This document shows, piece by piece, positions 27,380-36,874 of a stretch of 64,000 nt of DNA. Source of the DNA: CAXXOK01 sp963664595 (GTDB lineage: Bacteria; Bacillota; Clostridia; Christensenellales; Aristaeellaceae); NCBI GenBank assembly GCA_963664595.2, contig CAXXOK010000003.1, positions 1 through 64,000 on the forward strand. Reading direction: 5' to 3'. The notes under the pieces were generated by a model, which was not told the DNA's origin, did not search any database, and saw only the letters and a program-made list of their open reading frames with translations. Positions within the stretch are counted from its first letter, which is position 1. The number at the start of each line of letters is the position of its first letter. The position numbers and the translations under genes are program-made.

Positions 27380-28693
27380 ATGCCGAAAATTACATTCATG
27401 GGAGCCGGTTCAACCGTTTTTGCGAAAAATGTTTTGGGGGACAGTATGCTCAGCCCGGCGCTGAAGGATTCGGAAATCTGTCTGTACGATATCGACGGCG
27501 TGCGCCTGAAGGAATCCGAGCTGATGCTCACGGCCATCCGCAACAATGTGGGCAGCAAAGCGACCCTGAAAAGCTATCTGGGCGTGGAAAACCGCAAGGC
27601 GGCGCTGCGCGGCGCCAATTATGTGGTTAACGCCATTCAGGTGGGCGGTTATGATCCCTGCACGATTACGGATTTTGAAATCCCCAAAAAGTACGGCCTG
27701 CGCCAGACCATTGCCGATACGCTGGGCGTGGGCGGCGTGTTCCGCGCGCTGCGCACCATCCCCGTTATGCTCGATTTTGCCCGGGATATGGAGGAGGTTT
27801 GCCCCAACGCCTGGTTTATCAACTACACCAACCCCATGGCAATCCTCACGGGCGCGATGCTGTCGATGTCGTCCATCAAAACGGTCGGCCTGTGCCACAG
27901 CGTGCAGGTGTGCTGCAGCACACTGCTCAAGGAAGTCGGTATGGAAGAGACCTACGACAAAACGGTGCAGTGGAAAATCGCCGGCATCAACCACCAGGCA
28001 TGGTTGCTGGAGGTGACCAAAAACGGCACGGACCTGTACCCGGAGATCAAGCGCCGCGCCGCCGCTATGACCGACCCGCATAAGGACATGGTGCGTTTCG
28101 AGGTAATGAAGCGGTTTGGATACTATATAACGGAATCCTCGGAGCACAGCTCGGAGTATATGCCGTACTTTATCAAGGACAAGTATCCTGAACTGATCGA
28201 ACGTTATCAGATTCCGCTGGACGAGTATCCGCGCCGCTGCATTGAGCAGATTGCCAACTGGAACAAGCGCAGGGACGATCTGACCAAGGATCCCACCCTT
28301 ACCCATGAGCGGACCGAGGAATACGCCAGCTATATTATGGAAGCGATCGAAACCAACGTGCCCTACAAGATCGGCGGCAATGTGATGAACAACGGCCTGA
28401 TCACCAACCTGCCGCGCAACGCCGTGGTAGAAGTGCCGTGCCTGGTGGACGCCAGCGGAATCAACCCCACGGTTGTCGGCGATCTGCCCGAGCAATGCGC
28501 GGCGCTCAACCGCACCAACATCAATGTGCAGCTGCTCACGCTCCAGGCTGCGCGCACGCTCCGCCGGGAGGATATCTACCGCGCCGTGATGATGGACCCC
28601 CACACCCAGAGCGAATTGTCGATTGACAATATTGTGGCCATGTGCGATGATCTGATCAAAGCGCACGGCGACTGGCTGCCGACATTTCGATAA
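27380..28693 (+). CDS. GH4 family NAD/Mn-dependent glycosidase (alpha-galactosidase-like)
   Basis: Start at 27380, after AAGGAGGAGAG; 437 residues. ITFMGAGSTVFAKNVLGD is the NAD-binding start of GH4. NYTNPMAI and GLCHSVQ hold the Asn, Cys and His that bind Mn2+ in this family. The CHSVQ form is that of MelA-like alpha-galactosidases rather than the 6-phospho-glucosidases. The enzyme cleaves glycosides through an oxidation-elimination route. It is the first gene of a plus-strand run with GH127 and the glycyl radical enzyme and is divergent from an AraC regulator. Confidence 0.9.
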   Translation: MPKITFMGAGSTVFAKNVLGDSMLSPALKDSEICLYDIDGVRLKESELMLTAIRNNVGSKATLKSYLGVENRKAALRGANYVVNAIQVGGYDPCTITDFEIPKKYGLRQTIADTLGVGGVFRALRTIPVMLDFARDMEEVCPNAWFINYTNPMAILTGAMLSMSSIKTVGLCHSVQVCCSTLLKEVGMEETYDKTVQWKIAGINHQAWLLEVTKNGTDLYPEIKRRAAAMTDPHKDMVRFEVMKRFGYYITESSEHSSEYMPYFIKDKYPELIERYQIPLDEYPRRCIEQIANWNKRRDDLTKDPTLTHERTEEYASYIMEAIETNVPYKIGGNVMNNGLITNLPRNAVVEVPCLVDASGINPTVVGDLPEQCAALNRTNINVQLLTLQAARTLRREDIYRAVMMDPHTQSELSIDNIVAMCDDLIKAHGDWLPTFR

Positions 28694-28748
28694 ATCGTTC
28701 CGGCGGTACAGCAGCGCGGTGCTATAGAACAACATGAGGGGTTCTTGT

Positions 28749-30434
28749 ATGGAAAAGCATGCGGTTAAGTACGAGCTGCAGGTACCGGAAAACAAGGTAA
28801 AGCTGACCGGCGGGCGGTTTGCCCGCGCCTTTGAGAACAATCAGTCGTTTCTGAAAGGTTTTGATACGGACAGAATTCTATACTGGTTCCGTGTGCATGC
28901 GGGCAAGCCCGCACCGGGCGCGCCGTATGCACACGGAGCGGGCCATTTTGAAAATAATCTGCACGGGCAGACGGCGGGCGAATTCCTCATGGGCGCGGGC
29001 GTAAGCCTGTGGTGGCAGGAGGATGATACCCTGCGCGGCATGGTGCGCAGGGTGCTGGAGGAATTGGCCGATGATCAGGAGGACGACGGCTTTCTGCTGC
29101 CGATCGACCGGGAAACGTTTCACACAAAGGAATATCCCAACTACACGCGCGCGTGGGTCATTTTCGGGCTGCTGGACGCCGGGTTTGCCGGGGAGAAGGC
29201 GGCCTTTCGCTTGGCACGCGGCATGGGCGACCATTTCAACCATTGCGATGTGCTGCCCTATGTGAAGGACCTGAACCTTGGCTTTCAGGGGATTTTAGCC
29301 AATACGAGGCTATATGATTCTCCGGTGGGTATCCGGGAGGATGCGGAAACAGCCATCCGTTATTACGGGGAAGAATGGTGGCTGAAACAGGTGATCGACG
29401 GTGATCAGCGCGCCATTTACGATCATCCCGGCAATCATCCGCACTCCACGCTGCTCACCACACTGGAAGGGTATTTTGACCTGTACCGCGCAACGGGCCG
29501 GGAAACCTATCTGCAGGCGGTGAAAAGCGCCCTGCGGATGTATGAGGAAAAATGGCAGCATGTGGGCAGCGGTATTGTGATGTGTGAAAACGATACCTTT
29601 TATCCCGGCTGCAACTGGCTGTCGCCACACCACCAGTATAACGAGCTATGCTCTACCAACTTCTGGGTGCTGCTGAACCAGCGCCTGCACAGGCTGGAAC
29701 CGGACAACACCCACTATGTGGATGAGATGGAAAACGCCCTGTACAACGTGCTGCTCGCGGCGCAGGTAGGCGACCAGGGATATCATTACCTCAACTTTCT
29801 CCAGCGCAACAAGGACACCCGCTACCTGGACCGCGCCACCTGCTGCGCCAGCCTGGGTACGCGGCTTGTGGCGCTGCTCCCGCAGTTTTTATTTACGTAT
29901 ACCGATCACAGCGTCAGCTGCGATCTCTATGCCGCCAGCGAGGCGGAGCTGCCTAACGGCGTAGCCCTGAAGGTGGAAACGGAGATGCCGGACGACGGCC
30001 GCGTGACGGTGACCATCCAAAAAGCCGCGGCTCCGTTCACGCTGCGGCTGCGTATCCCCCGGTGGGCTGCGGAGGATGGTAAATCTTACTACGAGGTTCA
30101 CGAACAGGTTAAGGCGGGGGATGTATTCCGCTTGAATTTCCCCTTCCGTTTCAAAATGACCCGCTACACCGGCGGCGAAGAAATACCGCACAAGGAGCGT
30201 TGGGCGCTGGAATACGGGCCGCTGCTGTACGCGGCGCTGGGCGCGCCCAACCCGCTGACGCTTGCCTTTGATCCCCGCAAGCCGGAGGAATGGTTCACGC
30301 CGTTGGCAGGGGAAAAGCGTGCCCTGGCGCTGCGGGGAGATAACTGCCACACCTACAGGGCGTATCTCGACATCCACGACGAACCGTTTGATGTGTACCC
30401 GGTTGTTGAAACGCCCGGAGGCGGTAACGCCTGA
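28749..30434 (+). CDS. GH127 (DUF1680) family beta-L-arabinofuranosidase-like enzyme
   Basis: Start at 28749, after GAGGGG; 561 residues. The (alpha/alpha)6 barrel carries the zinc-thiolate active site of GH127. NELC near residue 298 supplies the Glu and Cys of the E-x-C motif, and TCCA near 365 supplies the Cys pair; in the characterised HypBA1 one cysteine is the nucleophile. It has no signal peptide, so it works on imported fragments. The substrate may be beta-L-arabinofuranose or another furanose or pyranose sugar. It is about 100 residues shorter than HypBA1. Confidence 0.88.
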   Translation: MEKHAVKYELQVPENKVKLTGGRFARAFENNQSFLKGFDTDRILYWFRVHAGKPAPGAPYAHGAGHFENNLHGQTAGEFLMGAGVSLWWQEDDTLRGMVRRVLEELADDQEDDGFLLPIDRETFHTKEYPNYTRAWVIFGLLDAGFAGEKAAFRLARGMGDHFNHCDVLPYVKDLNLGFQGILANTRLYDSPVGIREDAETAIRYYGEEWWLKQVIDGDQRAIYDHPGNHPHSTLLTTLEGYFDLYRATGRETYLQAVKSALRMYEEKWQHVGSGIVMCENDTFYPGCNWLSPHHQYNELCSTNFWVLLNQRLHRLEPDNTHYVDEMENALYNVLLAAQVGDQGYHYLNFLQRNKDTRYLDRATCCASLGTRLVALLPQFLFTYTDHSVSCDLYAASEAELPNGVALKVETEMPDDGRVTVTIQKAAAPFTLRLRIPRWAAEDGKSYYEVHEQVKAGDVFRLNFPFRFKMTRYTGGEEIPHKERWALEYGPLLYAALGAPNPLTLAFDPRKPEEWFTPLAGEKRALALRGDNCHTYRAYLDIHDEPFDVYPVVETPGGGNA

Positions 30435-30497
30435 CCGGCGCGCCGGAAAACGCGGGCAGCGAACCTGTGAAATGCCGAATGGCAGGGAGATAACAGA

Positions 30498-32483
30498 ATG
30501 TCGTTATTGCAACTGATTACACAGCACCGGCACCACCAATACCGCAGAACGCTCGACTGGGATCCGGCACAGGAATTCACCCGGTTGAACCTGTGCCCGC
30601 AGGAGCGGATGACGCGGCGGTTTGAACGGCTGTGCGCCGAGGAAACCCCCGTGCTGCTGCCGGATGAGCAGATCTGTTTTATGCGCACCGCCGTGTTGAA
30701 AAACAACGATGTGTTCACCGAGGCGGAATGGCGGGAGATCCGTAAAGACCATTTCATCCACGAGCTGGGATACCTGTCCAACCTCTCCCCGGATTATAAA
30801 GAGATCCTGCACACCGGTCTGCTGGAAAAGCGGAAAACGGCGGACGAGTACGGAAGGCGGGTGATCGATGCGCTCATCGGGCTGGCGGACCGGTACCGGG
30901 AAGAAGCGATACGCCAGGGAAAGGATGAGCTGGTCGAAACCCTGGCCCATGTGCCGCGATACGGCGCGCGCACCTTCCGGCAGGCGTTGCAGTTTTTCCG
31001 CATTCTGCATTACGGCCTCTGGCTGGAAAACAACTATCATGTTACCGTGGGGCGGTTTGACCAGTATATGTACCCCTATCTGAAGGCCGATCTGGAGCGC
31101 GGGATGTATACCGACGCTGAGACGCTTGCGCTGTTGGAGGACTTTTTCATCTCCTTTAACAAGGACAGCGATCTGTATCCGGGCGTGCAGCAGGGCGACA
31201 ACGGACAGAGCCTTGTGCTGGGCGGCCGAGACCGCGAGGGGCGCAGCGTGTTCAACCGGCTGTCCGAGCTGTGCCTGGAGGCTTCGGAGCATCTGCTGCT
31301 GATTGATCCCAAGATCAACCTGCGGGTGGACCGGGATACGCCGCTTCGGATTTACGAGCTTGGCAGCCGCCTGACAAAGGCGGGGCTGGGCTTTCCGCAG
31401 TATTCCAACGACGATGTCGTCATACCCGCGCTGGAGAAGCTGGGATATGACCCGCAGGACGCCGCGGACTATGTGGTGGCCGCCTGCTGGGAGTTCATCG
31501 TGCCCAAGGTGGGGGCGGACGTAGCCAACATCGGCGCCTTATCGTTTCCCAAAGCGGTGGACAGGGCGCTGCATGAGCATTTGGAAAGCTGTCCGGATAT
31601 GGAAGCGTTTCTGGAATGCGTCCGGCAGGAGATTGTCCGGGAGGCGGATGAAATCTGCGGCAACATTATGGATTTATGGTTTGTGCCCTCGCCGTTCATG
31701 AAGATCATGATGGGCGGAAGGGACATTGCGCAGGGTGGGAAATACAACAATTTCGGCATCCATGGCACAGGCATCGCCACGGCGGCGGATTCGCTGGCGG
31801 CGATCCGGCTGTACGTGTTTGATAACAAGTCCGTGACTCCGCAACGGCTGATAGAGGCGGTGGACGGTAATTTTGAAGGCGAAAACGGCTTGCTGGCCAA
31901 GCTTAGGTATGAGACGCCGAAAATGGGCCAGAACAACGATCTGCCCGATCAGCTCGCCACCCGGCTGCTGGATTGGTTTGCCGACGCGCTGGAAGGGCGT
32001 GTCAACTGCCGAGGCGGTTGCTACCGCGCGGGTACGGGATCGGCGATGTTTTACCTGTGGCACGCGGCGGAAATCGGGGCCTCGCCGGATGGAAGGCGGA
32101 AGGGAGAGCCGTTCGGCACCAACTTCTCACCCTCCCTGTTCAGCGATACCAAGGGGCCTTTCTCCGTGATCGCCTCGTTTACCAAGCAGCATTTCAACCG
32201 CGCGATCAATGGCGGGCCGCTGACGATGGAGTTTTCCAGCGGCATGTTCCGCGATGATGACAGCGTGCATAAGGTAGCGCTGCTGGTGAAAACATTTATC
32301 GACCGCGGCGGCCATCAGCTGCAGCTCAACGCCGTCAATCTGGAGGATATGAAGGACGCGCAGCAGCACCCCGACAGGCACCGGAACCTGGTGGTGCGCA
32401 TCTGGGGCTGGAGCGCCTATTTTGTGGAGCTGGATAAAGAGTATCAGGATCATGTGATTGCGCGCCAGGAATACAGGGTATGA
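30498..32483 (+). CDS. glycyl radical enzyme of unassigned substrate
   Basis: 661 residues; ribosome site GGGAG. The C-terminus carries a glycyl radical loop, RIWGWSAYFVELDKEYQ, near residue 632. A catalytic Cys-x-Glu (AACWEF) lies near residue 330, the arrangement of the dehydratase/lyase branch, in which Cys carries the thiyl radical and Glu acts as base. It is shorter than well-known members (about 760-850 residues). It overlaps its activase by four bases (ATGA). Its place after GH4 and GH127 genes suggests a sugar- or sugar-acid-derived substrate, but I cannot name one. The enzyme would be oxygen-sensitive and cytoplasmic. Confidence 0.88.
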   Translation: MSLLQLITQHRHHQYRRTLDWDPAQEFTRLNLCPQERMTRRFERLCAEETPVLLPDEQICFMRTAVLKNNDVFTEAEWREIRKDHFIHELGYLSNLSPDYKEILHTGLLEKRKTADEYGRRVIDALIGLADRYREEAIRQGKDELVETLAHVPRYGARTFRQALQFFRILHYGLWLENNYHVTVGRFDQYMYPYLKADLERGMYTDAETLALLEDFFISFNKDSDLYPGVQQGDNGQSLVLGGRDREGRSVFNRLSELCLEASEHLLLIDPKINLRVDRDTPLRIYELGSRLTKAGLGFPQYSNDDVVIPALEKLGYDPQDAADYVVAACWEFIVPKVGADVANIGALSFPKAVDRALHEHLESCPDMEAFLECVRQEIVREADEICGNIMDLWFVPSPFMKIMMGGRDIAQGGKYNNFGIHGTGIATAADSLAAIRLYVFDNKSVTPQRLIEAVDGNFEGENGLLAKLRYETPKMGQNNDLPDQLATRLLDWFADALEGRVNCRGGCYRAGTGSAMFYLWHAAEIGASPDGRRKGEPFGTNFSPSLFSDTKGPFSVIASFTKQHFNRAINGGPLTMEFSSGMFRDDDSVHKVALLVKTFIDRGGHQLQLNAVNLEDMKDAQQHPDRHRNLVVRIWGWSAYFVELDKEYQDHVIARQEYRV

Positions 32484-33238
32484 CGGGGACGATCTTCGAT
32501 ATTAAGGAGTTTTCCCTGCACGACGGGCCGGGTGCGCGCACAACCGTGTTTTTGAAAGGCTGCCCGCTGCGGTGCCGCTGGTGCCACAACCCGGAGGGGA
32601 TCAGCCCGCGGCCGCAGCTGATGGTGATCGAAAGCCGGTGCCGCCACTGCGGCCTGTGCGTGCAGGGCTGCGGCCATGCGGATTGCCAGCCGTTTCACCG
32701 CTGCCTGCATGCCTGCCCCGACCATCTGGTGCGGGTTGCCGGGTATGAAATATCGGCGGAGACGCTGGCCGAAATCCTGCTGAAAAACCGGGACTTTTTT
32801 AAGACCTGCAACGGCGGCGTTACGCTGTCCGGCGGGGAACCGCTGATGCAGCCGGAGTTTGCCTTGGAGTTGCTGCAAAAGCTCCAAGGGGTGCACACAG
32901 CCGTAGAAACATGCGGCCATGCCCGGCCGGAGGTCTTTGCCGCGGTGATTGCCGCCGTGGATTTTGTGCTGCTGGACATGAAGCTGATTGACGAGCAGGA
33001 GCATCTGGCGCAGACCGGCGTGGGCAACCGGCTGATAGTGGAAAACTTCCGTCAGTTGAAGCGCAGCGGCAAGCCGTATGTCATCCGCACACCGCTGATC
33101 CCCGGTATTACGGATACCCCGGATAACCTGCGGGGAATACAGGCGCTGATCGGCGATGCGCCGTGGGAGCAGCTGCCGTACAATACTATGGCGGGAGCTA
33201 AATACCCACAGCTTGGACTGACTTATGCATTAAAATAG
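32480..33238 (+). CDS. glycyl radical enzyme activating enzyme (radical SAM)
   Basis: 252 residues starting in the ATGA overlap with the glycyl radical enzyme. GCPLRCRWCHNPEG holds the CxxxCxxC cluster that cleaves S-adenosylmethionine. An inserted ferredoxin-like region (CRHCGLCVQGC... CLHACP) probably binds further clusters, as in activases of glycerol and choline-lyase types. GGVTLSGGEPLMQPEF is the SAM-binding GGE motif. It installs the glycyl radical on the partner encoded just upstream. Confidence 0.94.
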   Translation: MTGTIFDIKEFSLHDGPGARTTVFLKGCPLRCRWCHNPEGISPRPQLMVIESRCRHCGLCVQGCGHADCQPFHRCLHACPDHLVRVAGYEISAETLAEILLKNRDFFKTCNGGVTLSGGEPLMQPEFALELLQKLQGVHTAVETCGHARPEVFAAVIAAVDFVLLDMKLIDEQEHLAQTGVGNRLIVENFRQLKRSGKPYVIRTPLIPGITDTPDNLRGIQALIGDAPWEQLPYNTMAGAKYPQLGLTYALK

Positions 33239-33251
33239 TGTTTTCGAATGA

Positions 33252-33466
33252 GGAAGCGCTCAGGCTTTCAAAAAAGAAGGGTCCAGGGCTGAAAGCCCTG
33301 GTCAGGGTGAAGAGGTGACGCCTATGCAGGGATTGTGGCAGAGTCCAACCCAAAGCCTTGTAGGACTGCAAGCGGACAAAGCGAGCGAACAGCGCCGCAG
33401 GCGCACTGAGGCGAGCGGCGATAACGGCACGAAGGGTTCTATGACAGGCAAAGCGCTTCCGTAGCC
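33252..33466. repeat. structured intergenic repeat, unit 1 (215 bases)
   Basis: The unit starts GGAAGCGCTCAGGCT and contains several self-complementary parts: CCAGGGCT-GAA-AGCCCTGG, GCGCCGCAGGCGC, and a closing AGCGCTTCCG-TAGC-CGGAAGCGCT. A second unit follows at 33467. It has no ribosome sites or sensible open frame. Similar hairpin-rich repeats are common after genes in some Clostridia. The units may act as message ends or be remnants of a small mobile repeat. Confidence 0.7.
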
Positions 33467-33635
33467 GGAAGCGCTCAGGCTGACAAAAAAGAAGGGTCCA
33501 GGGCTGAAAGTCCTGGTCAGGGTGCAGGGGTGAAACCCTTGCCGGGGATTGGGGTGGAACCCCAAAGGCTTGCGTAACAACAAAGGGGTAAGCGAGCGAA
33601 CAGCGCCGAAGGCGCTATGAAGCGAGCGGCGATAA

Positions 33636-34972
33636 GCTAGTGTCAAGAAAAGGTTGCAATTTCAGGGCTCCGAACGATGCATCAAGCGGCTTTGCCGAGC
33701 AATCCCTGCAGGGATTGCTCGCTGAGGTAGGCGCGGGAAACCGACCAGTCCTCAGCGTATTCGATCAGGTAGGTCGTCACGAGCCGCACATACGATTCCT
33801 GATTGGGGAAGATCCCGACAACGCGTGTTCGCCGCCGGATTTCCTTGTTAAGCCGTTCCAGCATATTGGTCGAAGCGATCCTGCGCGCGTCCAAATCCGG
33901 AAAGCCATAGAAGGACAGGGAATCCTCCAACCCATTGTCCAGCGTTTCAATGGCCTTGGGAAAGCGCTTTTCGTAAGTTTCCGCTAATTCTTCAGCCCGT
34001 TGCCTCGCCAGCGCAGCGCTTGACACCAGCCAGATTTCCTTGAGATGTTTGGCAAAGGTGTCCTTTTCTTTGTGCGATACATGGGCGAGGATATCCCGCA
34101 TGAAATGCACCTTGCATCGTTGCCATGACGCACCGGGAAAGCTTTCCCGGATGGCGCGGATTAACCCGGCATTCGCGTCCGATACGACCAGTGCAGGCGT
34201 TTCCAATCCACGGATCTTCAACTGCGTGAACAGATGCTTATAGCTGCTGGTGGATTCCTCCAGCATCGGCTCAACGGCCAGCACTTCGCGTTTTCCCTGC
34301 GTGTTCACGCCGCATACGATCAGGATCGCCATACTCACGACCTTCCCGTTGAAACGCACCTTCTCATACAGTGCATCCACCCATAGCACAGGATAGCGTG
34401 TGTCGGACAAAGATCGATTGCGGAAAGCTTCCACTTGCTCGTTGAGTCCCTTCGTCATGACGCTTACCTGGCTGTGCGACAGGTTTTCTATCCCCAGTCG
34501 CTTGGCCAATTTTTCGATCTTGCGCGTGGACACGCCCTGCACAAACGCTTCCTGCACCACCTCAATCAGGGCTGCTTCGCTTCGTTTGCGTTCGGTGATG
34601 AAAAACGGGATGTACCCGCCGTTTCTGGCTTTGGGTATGAGCAGGTACATTGTTCCCATCCGTGTATCCAGCCTTCTGGGCCGGTAGCCGCTGCGATACC
34701 CTCCGCGCCCTTCGCTGCGTTCGTTCTTTTCCGCTCCCAACTGCCCGGATATCTCTGCCTCCATGAGCTGATCGCAGAGCCACTTCAGCATATTGAGCAT
34801 TGGGTCGGGTTTCCCCATGCATTCCAGTAGTAATTCCGTCAGGTTTATGGTACGCTTTCCTTGTGCCATTAGGGGTTCTCCTTTCGAATGTATCTCTCAA
34901 TTCATTCTTTCGGAGCCCTAATGGTTTTTCCATCTCTCTTTTCCTAAATTGCAACCTTTATTGTACGCTATC
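33636..34972 (-). mobile_element. IS256-family insertion sequence, copy 1 (1,337 bases, with target duplication)
   Basis: The ends are imperfect inverted repeats of about 26 bases, sharing AAAGGTTGCAATTT after a degenerate outer half (left outer CTAGTGT, right outer ATAGCGT). An 8-base direct duplication, GGCGATAA, flanks it (33628-33635 and 34973-34980), showing a clean transposition into the second structured repeat. The single gene is on the minus strand. Apart from one silent difference that I noticed (34348 versus 43177) it matches copy 2 at 42465. Confidence 0.92.
33682..34869 (-). CDS. IS256-family (mutator-type) transposase
   Basis: 395 residues. The DDE catalytic residues are in LWVDALYEKVR (first Asp), LVVSDANAGLIRAI (second Asp) and NMLERLNKEIRRR (Glu). 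WQRCKVHFMRDIL is the C/D-x(2)-H motif of this family. The open frame is intact and has AGGAGAACC before the ATG, so it is likely active. Confidence 0.96.
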   Translation of the reverse strand: MAQGKRTINLTELLLECMGKPDPMLNMLKWLCDQLMEAEISGQLGAEKNERSEGRGGYRSGYRPRRLDTRMGTMYLLIPKARNGGYIPFFITERKRSEAALIEVVQEAFVQGVSTRKIEKLAKRLGIENLSHSQVSVMTKGLNEQVEAFRNRSLSDTRYPVLWVDALYEKVRFNGKVVSMAILIVCGVNTQGKREVLAVEPMLEESTSSYKHLFTQLKIRGLETPALVVSDANAGLIRAIRESFPGASWQRCKVHFMRDILAHVSHKEKDTFAKHLKEIWLVSSAALARQRAEELAETYEKRFPKAIETLDNGLEDSLSFYGFPDLDARRIASTNMLERLNKEIRRRTRVVGIFPNQESYVRLVTTYLIEYAEDWSVSRAYLSEQSLQGLLGKAA

Positions 34973-35204
34973 GGCGATAACGGTCTGAAGGGTTCTATAA
35001 CAGGCAAAGCGCTTCCGTAGCCGGAAGCGCTGATTCATATTCATTTTGAGAATTCAAAGAGTACTATCCATGTCGAGGCTGTATTCAGTCGGCTTGTGTT
35101 TTGATAACCCGTAATCCGTGATGCGGGTGCTGCCACATCTGTTTCGATCCGCATAAAGCAGTAAAAACCCGCGCACTCGCAGTGTGAGGCTTTCTATCGT
35201 TTGT

Positions 35205-35759
35205 TCAGCCGAGGTATTTCAGCCCCTGGCCGTCCGTCCGGTATTTCCGCCCGCACACGGGGCATTCCATCGTATCCAGCTTCTGTCCGCATACGCACAC
35301 AAAACCGGCGGGCCTGGCGGGGACGCCAAGCATCAGCACATGGTCCGGCACATCCGTGGTGACCACCGCGCCCGCGCCGATCATGGCACAGGTCCCGATG
35401 GTGTGCCCGCAGACAACCGTCGCGTTCGCGCCGATGGTAGCGCCTTCCTTTACAAGGGTTTTCACAAAGTGATCGGAGCCCTTGGGGTATTCCGCGCGCG
35501 GGGTCAGATCGTTGGTAAACACGCAACTTGGGCCGCAGAATACGCCGTTTTCCAGGGTTACGCCCTGATAGATGCTTACGTTGTTTTGCAGCTTGCAGTG
35601 ATCGCCGATGGTTACATCGGCGCCCACATACACGTTCTGGGCCAGCACGCAATGCCTGCCGATCTGCGCGCCGCCTTGCACATGAGAAAAATGCCAGATT
35701 TTTGTGCCTTCCCCAATGGTTACACCGGGATCGATTACCGCGGTTGGATGGATGTTCAC
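35205..35759 (-). CDS. wbpD: WbpD-like sugar N-acetyltransferase
   Basis: 184 residues of left-handed beta-helix with isoleucine-patch hexapeptides (IGEGTKIWHFSHVQGGAQIG... TIGANATVVCGHTIGTCAMIGAG). It matches the enzyme that acetylates the 3-amino group of UDP-2-acetamido-3-amino-glucuronate. The C-terminus has a four-cysteine zinc-ribbon-like end (CVCGQK... CPVCGRKY). Its ATG overlaps the stop of the wbpB-like gene (ATGA). The wbpE aminotransferase and wbpI epimerase needed for the full pathway are not in this window. Confidence 0.85.
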   Translation of the reverse strand: MNIHPTAVIDPGVTIGEGTKIWHFSHVQGGAQIGRHCVLAQNVYVGADVTIGDHCKLQNNVSIYQGVTLENGVFCGPSCVFTNDLTPRAEYPKGSDHFVKTLVKEGATIGANATVVCGHTIGTCAMIGAGAVVTTDVPDHVLMLGVPARPAGFVCVCGQKLDTMECPVCGRKYRTDGQGLKYLG

Positions 35760-36856
35760 CGGTCAAACCTCCCGACAAAGTCCAGTGTTGAGCAATCGCC
35801 CAGCGGCAGCTTTACCGGCCGGTGCTCCGCCGCGCTTTGATAGATCGCCAGCACAAGCTCAAGGGTTTTCAGCCCCTCGGCCGCGGATACATAGGGCTCA
35901 CGGTTGTCTTTGATTGCCTGGACCATATCGGCGTACAGGGGCGTATGGCCGAAGCCGTACACGTTGGGCGGGTTTTCGCAGAACTCCTTTTTCACGGCCT
36001 CCGGATCACCGATCCCGTCGCGGAACGCCCATTCCTCAATGCTGTTTACGCTCTTGCCTCCGGCCTTTACCGTGCCGTTCTGGCCAAACAGGTAGAGCGT
36101 TTCCTCCAGATTCTGCGGGTAGATGTTGGTGGTGCCCTCAATCAGCCCGTAGGCTCCGTTTGTAAACTTTACAACGGCCAACCCGAGGTCCTCGGCTTCA
36201 ATGTAGGGGTGCTGCAGGTTATCGGTATAGGCCATCACCTCGGCCACCTCGCCGCCCATCATCCAGCGGAGAAGATCGATGTTGTGGATGCACTGGTTCA
36301 TCAGCGCGCCGCCGTCCTGCGCCCAGGTGCCGCGCCACGGGGCCTGCTCGTAATAATTCTTTCCCCGGTTCCAGCGGATATGCGCCGCGCCGTGCAGCAT
36401 TTTGCCGAAGCGGCCTTCCTCTACCGCGGAGCGGATTTTCTGGATGGATTTGTTGAAACGGTTCTGATGACAGGCGCACAGCTTTACGTTGTGCTCTTTC
36501 GCTGTATCCATCAGCGCCTGCGTATCCCGCAGGCTCAGCGCGATTGGTTTTTCGATGATCACGTTGGCGCCCGCCCGCAGACAGTCCATCCCGATTTTGG
36601 CGTGGTCGCCGCTCTCGGTCGCCACGGCCACAAGCTGCGGGCGGATATCCGCAAGCATTTGCCGGTAATCCGTATAGCGTTTCACCTGCCCGCGCATCTG
36701 TGGCGGGACTTGGGCGAGGACCGCCTCCATGTGTTCGGGAACCAGGTCGCATACCGCGGCGAGGGTCAGCTGATCCGCGTTGTTAAGGACGGCGGCGATA
36801 TGGTTGGGCGCGATGCGGCCGCAGCCGATCAAAGCGTATCGAAGTGTATCGGTCAT
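35756..36856 (-). CDS. wbpB: WbpB-like UDP-2-acetamido-glucuronate 3-dehydrogenase
   Basis: 366 residues of the Gfo/Idh/MocA family. The Rossmann motif is GCGRIAPNHI, the catalytic Lys is in EKPIALS, and the cofactor-turn sequence is MNQCIHNIDLLRWMMG. Position between WbpA- and WbpD-like genes identifies it as the ketone-forming step on the UDP-sugar acid used for surface polysaccharide. It is 18 bases after wbpA and overlaps wbpD. Confidence 0.85.
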   Translation of the reverse strand: MTDTLRYALIGCGRIAPNHIAAVLNNADQLTLAAVCDLVPEHMEAVLAQVPPQMRGQVKRYTDYRQMLADIRPQLVAVATESGDHAKIGMDCLRAGANVIIEKPIALSLRDTQALMDTAKEHNVKLCACHQNRFNKSIQKIRSAVEEGRFGKMLHGAAHIRWNRGKNYYEQAPWRGTWAQDGGALMNQCIHNIDLLRWMMGGEVAEVMAYTDNLQHPYIEAEDLGLAVVKFTNGAYGLIEGTTNIYPQNLEETLYLFGQNGTVKAGGKSVNSIEEWAFRDGIGDPEAVKKEFCENPPNVYGFGHTPLYADMVQAIKDNREPYVSAAEGLKTLELVLAIYQSAAEHRPVKLPLGDCSTLDFVGRFDR

Positions 36857-36874
36857 AACAATGGGTCGTCCTTC

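Larger units (their letters stand above)
33467..35031. repeat. structured intergenic repeat, unit 2, split by the IS element
   Basis: This second copy (33467-33635 joined to 34981-35031, about 220 bases) has the same hairpins with some compensating and some non-compensating changes (AGTCCTGG for AGCCCTGG). It also has an extra TTGGGGT-GGA-ACCCCAA stem. The IS256-family element lies inside it, at GGCGATAA. Confidence 0.7.

Noticed and set aside
27410..28840. 476-codon minus-strand frame opposite the GH4 gene
   Set aside because: GH4 motifs are on the plus strand with a good ribosome site; the opposite frame is a shadow.
33250..33640. Possible CRISPR array in the repeat region after the activase gene
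   Set aside because: Only two long units of about 215 bases, no short regular repeats with unique spacers and no cas genes in the window.
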